A stretch of DNA of 64,000 bases from Thiobacillus thioparus DSM 505 (GCF_000373385.1 NZ_KB891316.1:1002493-1066492); one strand, 5' to 3'; shown: positions 9,328-20,330, counted from the stretch's first letter. The notes: generated from the sequence alone by a model not told the origin. A program made the numbers and translations.

Positions 9328-9417
9328 CTCGATTCCCCGCAGAGTTAAAGTTAACCTTTCATTTGCCCGATAATTCTACGAATTCGTGGTTTTATCAACC
9401 ATCCAGGTAAATATAAA

Positions 9418-10542
<1,125 letters not shown>

Positions 10543-10545
10543 TGC

Positions 10546-13077
10546 ATGAAGGCCATGTTTTCCACTTCGACGCCCCGATTTCTGCACTCTCTGATCAAAC
10601 GGATTCGTAGCCGGCCGGACACCGAATGCCAGCAGGCCCTGATCCGCGTCGTGATCGGATTCGTCTTTCTGGCCTATTTCTCCAGCGATTACGCCGTTCT
10701 GGATGACGCCATCCGCGGACCGGCCCAATTCATCAGCGTCCTGTTCACCGGGATCGCCATCCTGATCGTCGCGCTTTCGCTGATCAGCCTGAAGATTTCA
10801 CCTGTACGCCGCCTCGTCGCGATGGCGCTGGATTATGCGACATGTTCATTCCTGCTGACCTACACCGGGGAGGCCGGCAGCCCCCTGCTGGTGGTGTATC
10901 TGTGGGTCACCCTGGGCAACGGCTTTCGCTACGGCGCCAACTACCTGTATGCCGCCACCGCCATGGCGATCGCTGGGTTTGTGCTGGTCCTCGCCCTTTC
11001 GCCCTACTGGAGCCAGCATATGTCCATCGGGGTGGCTTTCCTGCTGTCCATGATTGCCGTGCCGCTGTATTCGGCGTCCCTGCTGAAGCAGGTCCATTCC
11101 GCCATCCAGCGCGAACGCAAGGCCAACCAGGCAAAATCCAGCTTCCTCGCCAACATGAGCCATGAGCTCCGCACGCCGCTGAACGGCGTCATCGGCGTAG
11201 CCGACCTGCTGGCGGAAACGCGGCTCGACAAGGAGCAGAAGGAATTCGCCCACATCATCCGCGCATCGGCCAATACGCTGTTGGACCTGATCGAAAACGT
11301 ACTCGATATTTCACGCATCGAAGCTGGCCGCATTGCCAAGAACGAAGAAGATTTCGACCTGCATCGCCTAGTGAATGGCACGATCGCAATGATGTCCACC
11401 CAGGCCCAGAGCAAAGGACTGGTGCTGGCGTCGCACATCGCGCCGCAGACACCGTTCCAGCTGCACGGCGATGTACGCCACCTGCGCCACGTCCTCATCA
11501 ACCTGATCGGCAACGCCATCAAGTTTACCGAGCACGGACGCGTGGATATCTACGTCCGTCCGATCGGACAGGCCAATCCGCAACGCCTGCGCTTCGAGGT
11601 CGTCGATACCGGCATCGGCATTTCGGAAGCCGCCCTGCCCCGCGTTTTCGACAGCTTCACCCAGGCGGACCCGAGCATCACGCGCCGCTTTGGCGGCAGC
11701 GGACTGGGTACCACCATCGCAAAACAGCTGGTGGAAGCGCTCGGCGGCCAGATCGGCTTGCATAGCCGCGAAGGTGAAGGCACGACCTTCTGGTTCGAAT
11801 TGCCGTTCGCGCTGCAGGCAAGCCAGGCCGGCCCCGTGCCCGAACAGTTCGACGCGCCGATGCGGGTGGCGATCCTGGCGAGCGGCGAACTCACGACCCG
11901 CATCCAGACCGTGATCCGCAACTGGGGGGCCGATACCGTGGCGGTCGACAACACCACACGGCTAGCCGCCGAGTTGTCGGCCTACCTGACGGGTGGCACA
12001 CCTCTGGGCGCAGTGGTGGTGGAACGCAGCACCTTGCCGGGCGATCCAGTCGCCTTCCTGCATCTGCTGCGCGACGACCCCAGTCTGGCGGCCCTGCCGG
12101 TCATCCTGATCGAATCCGACGCCCGCGTCACCCTGTCGCGCGATACGCATCTGCTCCGCGAAGGCTACGCCTCGGTGCTGCGCACACCGGTCAACACGAC
12201 CTTGCTGTTCAACGCCATCCACGCCGTCACCAGCCACGACACGTCGTCCAACGTGGTCTCGCTGGCCAACCACCTGCAAGCACAGGCGGGACACATGCCG
12301 GGGCTGAACATCCTGGTGGCGGAAGACAATCCGGTCAACCAGCGGGTGATCCGCGGCCTGCTGGAACATGCCGGGCACACAACCTATCTGGCGCATGACG
12401 GCGAAGAAGCGCTGACCATGCTCGAATCCGGCGACCAGCCATTCGACCTCGCCATCATCGACATGCACATGCCGCAACTGTCCGGACCCGAGGTGGTGCA
12501 ACGCTGGCGTTTCATGGAAACCGGCCATTTGCCCATCATCATGCTGACCGCAGATGCGCGGGGCGAAGCACAAGTGGCTTGCGAAGAAGCAGGCGCAGAC
12601 ACCTTCCTCACCAAGCCGGTCAACAGCCGCGAACTGATCGAAGTGATCGCCCGGCTGGCAGGGCAGTCGGCACAGACCACAGCGACGGCTCCTGCACGCG
12701 CGCAACAGGCAGTGGACGAACTGGACGAATCGATTCTCGACAATCTCACCCAGCTTGGCGGGCCGGGCTTCGTGGAGGACCTGCTAGTCAGCTTCGAAGA
12801 AGACAGCGCCCGCGCATTGCGCAACATCGAGCGCGCGCTGGCCGTCCAGGATTATGGCCAGTGGCACGACCAGTTGCACATGCTCAAGGGCGGCGCCCGC
12901 GATGTCGGTGCCAACCAACTGGCCCAGTTCTGCTCGGAAGCCGAACGCATCAAGCCATTCGAACTCGCGACACCCTTGGCCCGCGCCAAGCTCGATTCAG
13001 TGCGGGACGCACTGGCGGCCGCTCAGGCCACGCTTGTTGCCTATCAAACCAGCAAGTTACGCGCTGAGCACAACTGA
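10546..13077 (+). CDS. rpfC: RpfC-like hybrid sensor histidine kinase (DSF sensor)
   Basis: An 843-residue inner-membrane kinase. About five membrane helices occupy the first 185 residues. Then come HisKA with His206 in M-S-H-E-L-R-T-P-L-N-G, a HATPase domain (N-L-I-G-N-A-I-K-F-T, D-T-G-I-G-I, G-G-S-G-L-G-T-T-I), a degenerate middle segment, a receiver with Asp639 in I-I-D-M-H-M-P-Q-L-S-G, and a C-terminal Hpt domain with His778 in L-H-M-L-K-G-G-A. This five-helix/HK/REC/Hpt order is that of Xanthomonas RpfC. Its last 21 bases overlap the 3' end of the convergent rpfF. Confidence 0.88.
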   Translation: MKAMFSTSTPRFLHSLIKRIRSRPDTECQQALIRVVIGFVFLAYFSSDYAVLDDAIRGPAQFISVLFTGIAILIVALSLISLKISPVRRLVAMALDYATCSFLLTYTGEAGSPLLVVYLWVTLGNGFRYGANYLYAATAMAIAGFVLVLALSPYWSQHMSIGVAFLLSMIAVPLYSASLLKQVHSAIQRERKANQAKSSFLANMSHELRTPLNGVIGVADLLAETRLDKEQKEFAHIIRASANTLLDLIENVLDISRIEAGRIAKNEEDFDLHRLVNGTIAMMSTQAQSKGLVLASHIAPQTPFQLHGDVRHLRHVLINLIGNAIKFTEHGRVDIYVRPIGQANPQRLRFEVVDTGIGISEAALPRVFDSFTQADPSITRRFGGSGLGTTIAKQLVEALGGQIGLHSREGEGTTFWFELPFALQASQAGPVPEQFDAPMRVAILASGELTTRIQTVIRNWGADTVAVDNTTRLAAELSAYLTGGTPLGAVVVERSTLPGDPVAFLHLLRDDPSLAALPVILIESDARVTLSRDTHLLREGYASVLRTPVNTTLLFNAIHAVTSHDTSSNVVSLANHLQAQAGHMPGLNILVAEDNPVNQRVIRGLLEHAGHTTYLAHDGEEALTMLESGDQPFDLAIIDMHMPQLSGPEVVQRWRFMETGHLPIIMLTADARGEAQVACEEAGADTFLTKPVNSRELIEVIARLAGQSAQTTATAPARAQQAVDELDESILDNLTQLGGPGFVEDLLVSFEEDSARALRNIERALAVQDYGQWHDQLHMLKGGARDVGANQLAQFCSEAERIKPFELATPLARAKLDSVRDALAAAQATLVAYQTSKLRAEHN

Positions 13078-13959
13078 ATCACCGCTATTTGCAGTTTCGA
13101 CCTTGCCGGTCTGCCGCATCACCAGGCGTTCCATCATGCGCAGATCCTTGCTCTCCAGCCGCAGTGCCGCATCCACCCAGATTTCGGCGATCCGCATCAG
13201 CTCGTCATGTGCGATCGGCTGGGACAGTTCGCGCGCCGCCCGCAATGCCAGGGCGCCATTGCGCTGACGCGCCTCCTTGCGGATGAAATCGTAGACCGCC
13301 TGCTCGCCGCTTCCCGGGTCGACCAGCACATCCACGGCTCCCAGTTCGTACATTTCCTCGGCCGTATATAGCTTGCCGCTGAGAATGACTTTCTCGGCCT
13401 TGGTGTAACCGATCTTCCTGCCGAGCAGGGTCATGGCGCCCATGCCGGGGAACAGGTTGAACAGTATTTCCGGAAAGCCCATTTTCGTCCCGCGTTCCGC
13501 GATCAGGATGTTTCCCGAAAGCGCGCATTCGAAGCCGCCCCCCAATGCGTCTCCCTGTACCAGGGTGATGGTTTTCAAATTGGGGCGATTCAAATGCAGG
13601 GCATTCAGAAACAAGGGGCGGATGCAGGCCTGCGCATATTTGCACAGGTTTTCGCGGTCACGCGCCTCGATCAGCTGGCGAAACAGATTGAGGTCGCCTC
13701 CCAGGTTGTAGATCCCGGGATGGCCGGAGGCCACCACCACATAATTCACGTCGGCGCATTCCGGATCGTCCACACGTCGGGCCACGTCACCGAACCAATC
13801 GACGATCTCCCGCAGCAAGGTCCCCGTGAAACAGGGGCGCGGCGCGGCGTTCATGTAGCCCCAGGCAACCTGGTTGTGCTCGTCGTAATACGTCGTAAGT
13901 TGACTGTAATCGTTCTGCTGTGGTTGCAGAGTGGTCCGTATAGCTTGCAGGTGCGCCAT
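13057..13959 (-). CDS. rpfF: RpfF-like DSF synthase (crotonase family)
   Basis: A 300-residue crotonase-fold enzyme predicted to make cis-2-unsaturated fatty-acid signals from acyl-ACP. Both catalytic Glu residues of RpfF have equivalents: Glu144 in L-G-G-G-F-E-C-A-L-S and Glu164 in M-G-F-P-E-I-L-F-N-L-F-P-G-M-G. The oxyanion region is N-L-G-G-D-L, and the C-terminal E-I-W-V-D-A-A-L-R-L also matches RpfF rather than general enoyl-CoA hydratases. The start M-A-H-L-Q at 13959 is preferred to a 17-residue longer version. The location beside rpfC-rpfG supports the call. Confidence 0.88.
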   Translation of the reverse strand: MAHLQAIRTTLQPQQNDYSQLTTYYDEHNQVAWGYMNAAPRPCFTGTLLREIVDWFGDVARRVDDPECADVNYVVVASGHPGIYNLGGDLNLFRQLIEARDRENLCKYAQACIRPLFLNALHLNRPNLKTITLVQGDALGGGFECALSGNILIAERGTKMGFPEILFNLFPGMGAMTLLGRKIGYTKAEKVILSGKLYTAEEMYELGAVDVLVDPGSGEQAVYDFIRKEARQRNGALALRAARELSQPIAHDELMRIAEIWVDAALRLESKDLRMMERLVMRQTGKVETANSGDSVVLSA

Positions 13960-14134
13960 GATGCTTTCTCCACGAGGACATTGATCGGTCATGCGACGAA
14001 TTTTCGGCATGTGTCCAAAGACTAACGCGCGGCTTGCGCCCGCTCAAGCACGAAATTGAACCTCGCGGCATCACCCCATATCTAGTGGGAATCCATGCCT
14101 CAGAACGCTAGATCAAGGTTGTGGGAGGGCATCC
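13960..14134. other. Intergenic region upstream of rpfF
   Basis: 175 bases between the rpfF start and the TauE-like stop. It must hold the rpfF promoter, reading leftwards, but no consensus -35/-10 pair is clear. CTAGAT occurs twice (14082-14087 as TCTAGT-like, and in reverse near 14109), without a long repeat. No gene is seen. Confidence 0.4.
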
Positions 14135-14961
14135 CTAGAATGTCCATACCATGCGCAGCGCGAGCGTAAACAGCAACAGTGCAAAAACCCGCTTCAAGGG
14201 ACGCACCGGCAGCCGGTGGGCCGTGCGCGCACCCAGGGGGGCAGTCAGCACGCTGCCCAGCACGATGCCGGCAAGCGCCGGCAGATAGACGAATCCCAAG
14301 CTGCCGGCTGGCAGGTCGCTCGCCGTCCAGCCGCCCAGCACGTAGCCCGCCGCGCCGGCAAACGCGATCGGAAAACCGATCGCGGCCGAAGTGGCGATCG
14401 CCCGGTGCAGCGGGACGTTGTGCCAGAGCATGAACGGTACCGACAAGGTGCCGCCACCGATGCCGACCCAGCTCGACACGACGCCGATCACACCACCTGC
14501 CAGCGAGGTCCCGATGCGTCCGGGCAGGCCACGCTGCGGCGCCGGCTTGAAATCCAGCCACATCTGGATGGCCGCATAGAACAGGAAGACCACAAAGAAT
14601 ATTTTCAACACCGTGGCCGGCATTCGCGCCGCCAAGGCCGCGCCCGCCAGCGTGCCGAGCACGATGCCGGGCGCGATGCGCCGCACCAGCGGCCATTCGA
14701 CGGCCCCGCGGCGATGGTGCGCGCGAACACTGGACAGGGAGGTGAACAGGATGGTCGCGAGCGAGGTCCCCAACGCCAGCTGCGGTTCCATTCCGACCGC
14801 CTGGCCATGCGTGTGCAGCAGCATGATCAGCACCGGCACGATGATGAGGCCGCCGCCGACGCCAAGCAGGCCGGCCACGAAACCGACCACCAGCCCCAGC
14901 CCACCGTAGGCGGCGAACAGCGACAGGCCGCCATAAGGCGCCAATGGGGCCAGTTCGACCA

Positions 14962-14962
<1 letters not shown>
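14135..14962 (-). CDS. TauE/SafE-family sulfite/organosulfonate exporter
   Basis: A 275-residue integral membrane protein with about eight helices and the two family repeats: G-F-V-A-G-L-L-G-V-G-G-G-L-I-I-V-P near the N-terminus and V-S-S-W-V-G-I-G-G-G-T-L-S-V-P-F in the middle. The ATG at 14962 overlaps the preceding EVE gene as TGATG, so the two are coupled. TauE/SafE proteins export sulfite, sulfoacetate or related anions, plausible in a sulfur oxidiser, but the substrate cannot be read from the sequence. Confidence 0.85.
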
Positions 14963-15417
<455 letters not shown>

Positions 15418-15482
15418 GGGATTTCTCTTGTTCCTGAAACACAGCGCGCCTGTGCAACCGGGCCGGCAAGGCCCGCAGGCGA

Positions 15483-16142
15483 TCAGACCGCGCCCCGCGT
15501 GTTGCGAAAAGACAGGGCGGCAAACACGACCCCGACCATCACCCCACCCAAGGCATCGAGGACGACATGCTGCCGGGTGGCAATGGTCGACCAGATGATA
15601 ACTGAACATTGCAGCGCGCTCAGCCACTGCAGGGTTGTCGGCGCGTTGATCTGGCCAAACAGCCGATTGAGCCAGAAAGCAGAAAATACGGCAGTTGCCA
15701 CATGCAGCGAGGGAAACGCATTACTTGTCGCATCCAGGCCTTTGATGATCGCAAACTCCGGGTAGGCCTTCAGATCAAGGGGAAATGGCGGAACACTCGT
15801 TGGAAAAACCCAGAAAATTGCCAGGCAGAACACGCACAAGCCACCAATCCAGAGACCGAAACGAAGCAGGGAACCCAGACTGCCCAGCAAGGCGGGCACC
15901 AGCGAGACATAGACCCAGAGCGAGACGTAGGCGGGAAAAGCGAAAGGTGAAAACCCGATCCAGGTGTCGAGCCAGGTCAGAGGCATGACGAGGGGCCGTG
16001 CAAGCGGATTGTGGAGCACTGTGAAATAGCCCCAAAAAAACAAAACCATGAAGCTCATGGTTCCGAACGCCTTGAGCGGCCACAGGGTGACCACGCGGTC
16101 AGCGATCTGGCCCTGCCAGGAAGGTGCGAGTGAAGACGCCAT
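15483..16142 (-). CDS. PAP2-family membrane phosphatase
   Basis: 219 residues with five to six membrane helices. The PAP2 catalytic motifs are F-P-S-L-H-V-A (motif 2) and T-R-Q-H-V-V-L-D-A-L-G-G (motif 3 with the catalytic His and Asp). The Lys/Arg motif 1 is not evident, as in the Aur1/inositolphosphotransferase-like branch. It could dephosphorylate lipid phosphates or transfer head groups. It is divergent from the pigment operon start and might belong to it functionally, though nothing in the sequence proves that. Confidence 0.8.
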   Translation of the reverse strand: MASSLAPSWQGQIADRVVTLWPLKAFGTMSFMVLFFWGYFTVLHNPLARPLVMPLTWLDTWIGFSPFAFPAYVSLWVYVSLVPALLGSLGSLLRFGLWIGGLCVFCLAIFWVFPTSVPPFPLDLKAYPEFAIIKGLDATSNAFPSLHVATAVFSAFWLNRLFGQINAPTTLQWLSALQCSVIIWSTIATRQHVVLDALGGVMVGVVFAALSFRNTRGAV

Positions 16143-16246
16143 CGGTGATTGCGATTACCTCGAACAAACGAAATGCTAATTTGGATGGCCCGGAGGCGTC
16201 GGGAAATCTTGGGGCCGGGGGGGCGATCGGGTAAAATTTGCGCAGT

Positions 16247-16486
16247 ATGAAATCCATTGAACTGATACGCAATTTTCTCGCTACCCGACAGGGCATCGAG
16301 ACGGCAAAAGTTGTTCCTGAAGCGGTGTTGACTGATCTCGGCGTTGATTCCCTGATGATGCTCGAGTTGGTCTTCGAATTCGAAGACCAACTCGACATCA
16401 AGCTTCCCCATGACCTGAAGAGCCCTAAGACTGTCGGCGAAATGGTGGCCCTGATGGACGGGCTGATCACCAGTCAGAAGGGCTGA
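16247..16486 (+). CDS. Acyl carrier protein of the aryl-polyene cluster
   Basis: A 79-residue ACP with Ser35 in G-V-D-S-L-M-M-L-E for the phosphopantetheine arm. It is the first gene of the + pigment operon, and the ketosynthase start follows 2 bases after its stop. The ATG at 16247 is chosen over a TTG at 16238. Aryl-polyene clusters typically carry two ACPs, and a second follows the ketosynthase. The codons for E-L-V-F-E-F-E-D-Q-L form a perfect DNA palindrome, listed separately. Confidence 0.88.
   Translation: MKSIELIRNFLATRQGIETAKVVPEAVLTDLGVDSLMMLELVFEFEDQLDIKLPHDLKSPKTVGEMVALMDGLITSQKG
16362..16395. repeat. Perfect 34-bp palindrome inside the ACP gene
   Basis: Each 17-base half (TCGAGTTGGTCTTCGAA) is the exact reverse complement of the other, with the centre between 16378 and 16379. 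It falls in coding sequence for E-L-V-F-E-F-E-D-Q-L, whose amino-acid order favours a palindrome. It may be codon coincidence, an operator or an mRNA hairpin. Confidence 0.8.
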
Positions 16487-16488
16487 AC

Positions 16489-17745
16489 ATGAGCCAGCGG
16501 CGTGTGGCGATTACCGGCCTCGGCCTGGTCAGCCCGTATGGCGGGGATCTTACCGACTTCTTTGCCCGCCTGACTGCGGGGGAGTCCGCCATCCGCCACC
16601 AGCGCATCGACGACCAGCCACGCGCGCTTTCCATCCCCTTCGTCAGCTGTCCGGCCTTCGACCCGGATGCCGCGCTCGGCAATCCACTCGTCGCCATGAT
16701 GGATCGCTTCGCCCAGCTTGGCATGGCTGCTGCCTTCGCGGCCTGGGATGACGCCGGCCTGACGCGCTCAGCCGACGGCGAGTCGCGCGATTGCTGGGGC
16801 GTTTCCTGGGGCACTGCGCTGGGCAGCACACTGACCCACGAAAAGGTCTACCGGGATCTGTGGCAGAAGGGCCGCGATCGTCTTTCCCCGCTCACCGTCG
16901 TGCTCGGCATGAACAACGCGGCCAACGCCCACATCTCGATCCAGCTCGGACTCGGCGGCGTCAGCATGAGCCACACGGTAGCCTGCGCCTCGTCGGCCAT
17001 TGCCATCGGAGAAGCTTTCCGTCGGGTCCGCGGCGGCGAGGCGCCGGTGATGCTGACCGGTGGCTCCGACGTGCCGCAGGCCTATGGCGTCGCGCGCGCG
17101 TGGGAAGCCCTGCGGGTGATGGCGTGCGCGGACGCCGACACCGCAGCGTCTGCCTGCCGCCCCTTCGCCGCCGACCGGCGCGGCCTGGTACTGGGCGAGG
17201 GTGGCGCGGCGCTGGTGCTCGAGGACTGGGACCATGCCGTTGCCCGCGGCGCCCCCATCCACGGTGAAATCGTCGGTTACGGCACCAGCTGCGACCACAG
17301 CCATCTGGTCCGCCCGGAAGTCGCCGGCCAGATCCGCGCACTGAACGCGACGCTGACCGACGCCGGGCTGAGTGCTGCCGACATCGATTACATCAGCGCC
17401 CACGGCACCGCGACCGCCGAGGGCGACCCAGTCGAGATCGCCGCCATCAGGACCGTTTTCGGGGAACGCGCCGAAGCGCTGCCGGTCAGCGCCACCAAGT
17501 CCATGCACGGCCACCTGCTCGGCGCGGCCGGCGCCATCGAGGCCATCGCCACCGTGCTGGCGCTGCGTGAGCAGGCCATCCCGCCGACCACCAACCTGAC
17601 CCCGGATACGCTCGATCCGGCCTGCAGCGGCGTCGACCACGTCTTCACTGGCCGGCGCGGCGTAAGCTTGCGCACTGCACTGTCCAATTCCTTCGCTTTC
17701 GGCGGCAGCAACGCGGTACTCGCGTTCCGCGCCGTTCCCCGATAA
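16489..17745 (+). CDS. FabF-like beta-ketoacyl-ACP synthase (aryl-polyene cluster)
   Basis: A 418-residue condensing enzyme with the full Cys-His-His triad: Cys166 in V-A-C-A-S-S, His305 in A-H-G-T-A-T-A-E-G-D and His342 in K-S-M-H-G-H-L-L-G-A-A-G. It would extend the growing polyene on the neighbouring ACPs. It is the ApeR-type member by position and family, inferred from the order of genes in known aryl-polyene clusters. It lies between two ACP genes in a tight operon. Confidence 0.92.
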   Translation: MSQRRVAITGLGLVSPYGGDLTDFFARLTAGESAIRHQRIDDQPRALSIPFVSCPAFDPDAALGNPLVAMMDRFAQLGMAAAFAAWDDAGLTRSADGESRDCWGVSWGTALGSTLTHEKVYRDLWQKGRDRLSPLTVVLGMNNAANAHISIQLGLGGVSMSHTVACASSAIAIGEAFRRVRGGEAPVMLTGGSDVPQAYGVARAWEALRVMACADADTAASACRPFAADRRGLVLGEGGAALVLEDWDHAVARGAPIHGEIVGYGTSCDHSHLVRPEVAGQIRALNATLTDAGLSAADIDYISAHGTATAEGDPVEIAAIRTVFGERAEALPVSATKSMHGHLLGAAGAIEAIATVLALREQAIPPTTNLTPDTLDPACSGVDHVFTGRRGVSLRTALSNSFAFGGSNAVLAFRAVPR

Positions 17746-17763
17746 ATCCACGGAAAGTCCGCC

Positions 17764-18048
17764 ATGTCCGAAGCCATCCCCGCGCAAACCGTCGACACTC
17801 TGCTGCCGGAAGTCGCCGCCCTGATCGTCGAAGCCCTCAATCTTGAAATGGCCCCCGAAGAGATCGACCCGGATGCGCCGCTGTTCGGCGAGGGTCTCGG
17901 ATTGGATTCGATCGACGTGCTGGAAATCGCGCTGGTCATTTCCAAGCACTACGGCTTTCAGCTGCGTTCGGACAACGCGGACAACGTGCGGATTTTTGCC
18001 TCCCTGCGCGCGTTGACGGCCTACATCGCCAGCCAGCGGACCAAATGA
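17764..18048 (+). CDS. Second acyl carrier protein (aryl-polyene cluster)
   Basis: A 94-residue acidic ACP with Ser49 in G-L-G-L-D-S-I-D-V-L-E. The F-G-E-G-L-G-L-D-S-I-D signature is common in ApeE/F-like ACPs. Its stop overlaps the next start as ATGA, so translation is coupled. Confidence 0.9.
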   Translation: MSEAIPAQTVDTLLPEVAALIVEALNLEMAPEEIDPDAPLFGEGLGLDSIDVLEIALVISKHYGFQLRSDNADNVRIFASLRALTAYIASQRTK

Positions 18049-18698
18049 CCGTGAGCGCGACCCAGGTGCTGCGCAGCCTGACCCTGGTCGCCCTGATGGC
18101 CGCCTGGGCGATCGCCGCCTATTTCGGCAGCACCGGGCGGGGCAGACCCGACTTCAACACGGCCGTCGGCGCAGCCCCCTTCGTCGCCGTCCTCGCCATG
18201 TTGCTCTGGCGGGCGCGGCATCCGGTCGGGATAGCCGCCGGCGGCCTGCTTCTGGCCGGCGCGCTGGTCTGGCTGTGGCCGTCGCTCCGGAATAACGTCA
18301 CGCTACTTTTTTTCATCGAGCACCTCGGCACCAACCTGGCGTTTGCTGCGCTGTTCGGCAAGACCCTCATCGGCTCCGGCGAGCCACTGATTACCCAGTT
18401 CGCCCGGATCGTCAACAATGGCATGCTGTCCGCGCGCCAGCTCCGCTACACCCGACAGGCCACGCAGGCATGGACCGGCTTCTTCATCGCCAACGCCACG
18501 CTGTCGGCATTGCTCTATACGCGGGCCCCCCACGCCGTCTGGTCGTTCTATGCCAGCCTGCTGACCGCACCGCTGATCGGCCTGATGTTCGCTGCCGAAC
18601 ACCTGTGGCGCATGCACGCGTTGCCGCCCGAAGAACGTCCCCGCATCGTCGACGTCGCGCGCGCCTGGCGCCAGCGCACCTCCGCCAAGGGTTCATGA
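18045..18698 (+). CDS. ApeG-like membrane protein of the aryl-polyene cluster
   Basis: 217 residues with five to six hydrophobic helices. No catalytic motif is recognised. In aryl-polyene clusters a membrane protein of this size (COG4648 type) sits between the ACP and the AMP-ligase genes, as here. The sequence contains F-I-E-H-L-G-T-N-L-A-F and a basic cytosolic tail. ATGA overlaps link it to both neighbours. The role is unknown; the assignment rests on context and length. Confidence 0.7.
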   Translation: MTVSATQVLRSLTLVALMAAWAIAAYFGSTGRGRPDFNTAVGAAPFVAVLAMLLWRARHPVGIAAGGLLLAGALVWLWPSLRNNVTLLFFIEHLGTNLAFAALFGKTLIGSGEPLITQFARIVNNGMLSARQLRYTRQATQAWTGFFIANATLSALLYTRAPHAVWSFYASLLTAPLIGLMFAAEHLWRMHALPPEERPRIVDVARAWRQRTSAKGS

Positions 18699-20038
18699 AC
18701 ACGCTGCCGCTGATCACCGGCCTCGGCCTCGACGGCATGATCGCCTGGCTGCCGCGCGGGCCGCGCCGGGTGCGCGACTTCCTCGCCGACGCCGAGGCCT
18801 TGGCTGCCCGGTTGCCGGCCGGCCACGCGCTGCTCAACATGTGCCACGACCGCTACCATTTCGCAGTCGGCTTCGCCGCCGGGCTGATCAGCGGCAAGAT
18901 CAGCCTGCAGCCCGCCTCGCAGTCGGCCGAAACGCTCGTGCGCATTCGCTCTGATTTCCCGGATGTCGTCTGTCTGTGTGACGATGACTTCGATACTCTC
19001 GACCTGCCGCGCTGGGATTTTCCAGATCTCTCCGCGGCCGACCCGCAGGAGGTCACCGACATCCCACGCATTCCTGCCGACCAGGTGGCCGCCATCCTGT
19101 TCACCTCCGGCTCGACCGGCCTGCCGCAGCCGCACTGCAAGACCTGGGGCAGGCTCGTCGCCAACGGCCGTGCCGAGGCGGCGACGCTCGGCCTCGGGCG
19201 GACGCCGCACACCCTCGTCGGCACCGTGCCGGTGCAGCACAGCTACGGCTTCGAATCGACCTTCCTGCTTGCGCTGCACGGCGGCTGCGCCTTCTGGTCG
19301 GGCAAGCCCTTCTACCCACAGGACATCGCCGCTGCGCTCGAGGCGGTGCCACGCCCGCGTCTGCTGGTGACCACGCCGTTTCATCTGTCGACGCTGCTGG
19401 CATCCGGCATCGACCTACCGGCCATCGACCACCTGCTGTCCGCCACGGCCTCTTTGCCGGCTGCGCTCGCCGCCACGGCGGAAGCGCGCACCGGCGCACC
19501 GCTGAACGAAATCTACGGCTCGACCGAGAGCGGCCAGCTGGCCAGTCGCCGTACCACCGAGGGACCGGCATGGACGCTGCTGCCCGGCGTCCGCCTGGAG
19601 CAGGACGCGGACACCACTTATGCCTGCGACGGCCACGTCGAAGGCCGTGTCGCGCTATCAGACGTCATCGAGCTGCTGCCGGACCGGCATTTCCTGCTGC
19701 ACGGCCGCCACGCCGACCTGATCAACATCGCCGGCAAACGCACCTCGCTCGCCTACCTGAACCATCAGATCGCCGCCGTGCCGGGCGTGCTCGACGCCGC
19801 CTTCTTCCTGCCCGACGACGAGACTGCCGGCGGCGTCACCCGCCTGACCGCCTTCGTCGTCGCCCCGACGCTGGACAGCCGGCAACTGCTCGCCGCGCTG
19901 CGCCCGCGCATCGACGCCGTCTTCCTGCCGCGCCCGGCGATCTTCGTCGACGCCCTGCCGCGCGACAGCACCGGCAAGCTGCCGCGCAACGCGCTGCAGG
20001 CGCTTTACGAAGAAAAAATTCACCATGCAATCGGCTGA
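18695..20038 (+). CDS. AMP-dependent ligase loading the aryl starter (ApeH-like)
   Basis: The ATG at 18695 (overlap ATGA) gives 447 residues; the longer frame from 18470 reads through the preceding gene and is rejected. ANL-superfamily motifs are I-L-F-T-S-G-S-T-G-L-P-Q-P-H near residue 135, N-E-I-Y-G-S-T-E-S-G-Q, H-G-R-H-A-D-L-I-N-I-A-G-K-R and the C-terminal Lys in T-G-K-L-P-R-N-A-L. It probably activates a hydroxybenzoate made by the chorismatase at 31868-32872 and loads it onto an ACP. It overlaps the next gene by 14 bases. Confidence 0.87.
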   Translation: MNTLPLITGLGLDGMIAWLPRGPRRVRDFLADAEALAARLPAGHALLNMCHDRYHFAVGFAAGLISGKISLQPASQSAETLVRIRSDFPDVVCLCDDDFDTLDLPRWDFPDLSAADPQEVTDIPRIPADQVAAILFTSGSTGLPQPHCKTWGRLVANGRAEAATLGLGRTPHTLVGTVPVQHSYGFESTFLLALHGGCAFWSGKPFYPQDIAAALEAVPRPRLLVTTPFHLSTLLASGIDLPAIDHLLSATASLPAALAATAEARTGAPLNEIYGSTESGQLASRRTTEGPAWTLLPGVRLEQDADTTYACDGHVEGRVALSDVIELLPDRHFLLHGRHADLINIAGKRTSLAYLNHQIAAVPGVLDAAFFLPDDETAGGVTRLTAFVVAPTLDSRQLLAALRPRIDAVFLPRPAIFVDALPRDSTGKLPRNALQALYEEKIHHAIG

Positions 20039-20330
20039 ATACACCTGGCTCGTCCCGGCCGCACACCCGGCCTTCCCCGGCCATTTTCCCGGCCGTCCCA
20101 TCGTGCCGGGCGTCGTGCTGCTCGACCAGGCCATCCTGTTCACGGAAAGCCTGCTCGGAAAGCAGGTCAACCACTGGCAGATCGGCAATGCCAAGTTCCT
20201 CGGCGCCGTCGGTCCGGCCGAAACCCTTGTTTTTTCCCTGCAGACCACGCCGCGCGGGTCCATCGCCTTCACCGTGAAATCCGGCGCGCGCGACGTCGCC
20301 TCCGGCAGCCTGATCCCGTCCGTACCGTGA
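20025..20330 (+). CDS. FabA/FabZ-like hotdog dehydratase (ApeI-like)
   Basis: A short (101-residue) hotdog-fold protein with the dehydratase signature H-P-A-F-P-G-H-F-P-G-R-P-I-V-P-G-V-V-L-L-D. It would remove water from 3-hydroxyacyl-ACP intermediates to give the conjugated double bonds. Its stop overlaps the next GTG start as GTGA. It is shorter than FabZ, as is usual for this cluster member. Confidence 0.85.
   Translation: MQSAEYTWLVPAAHPAFPGHFPGRPIVPGVVLLDQAILFTESLLGKQVNHWQIGNAKFLGAVGPAETLVFSLQTTPRGSIAFTVKSGARDVASGSLIPSVP

Noticed and set aside
15418..15627. 70-residue N-terminal extension of the EVE protein
   Set aside because: Cys/Arg/Pro-rich and overlapping the 3' end of the PAP2 gene; the EVE family starts at M-R-Y-W-L.
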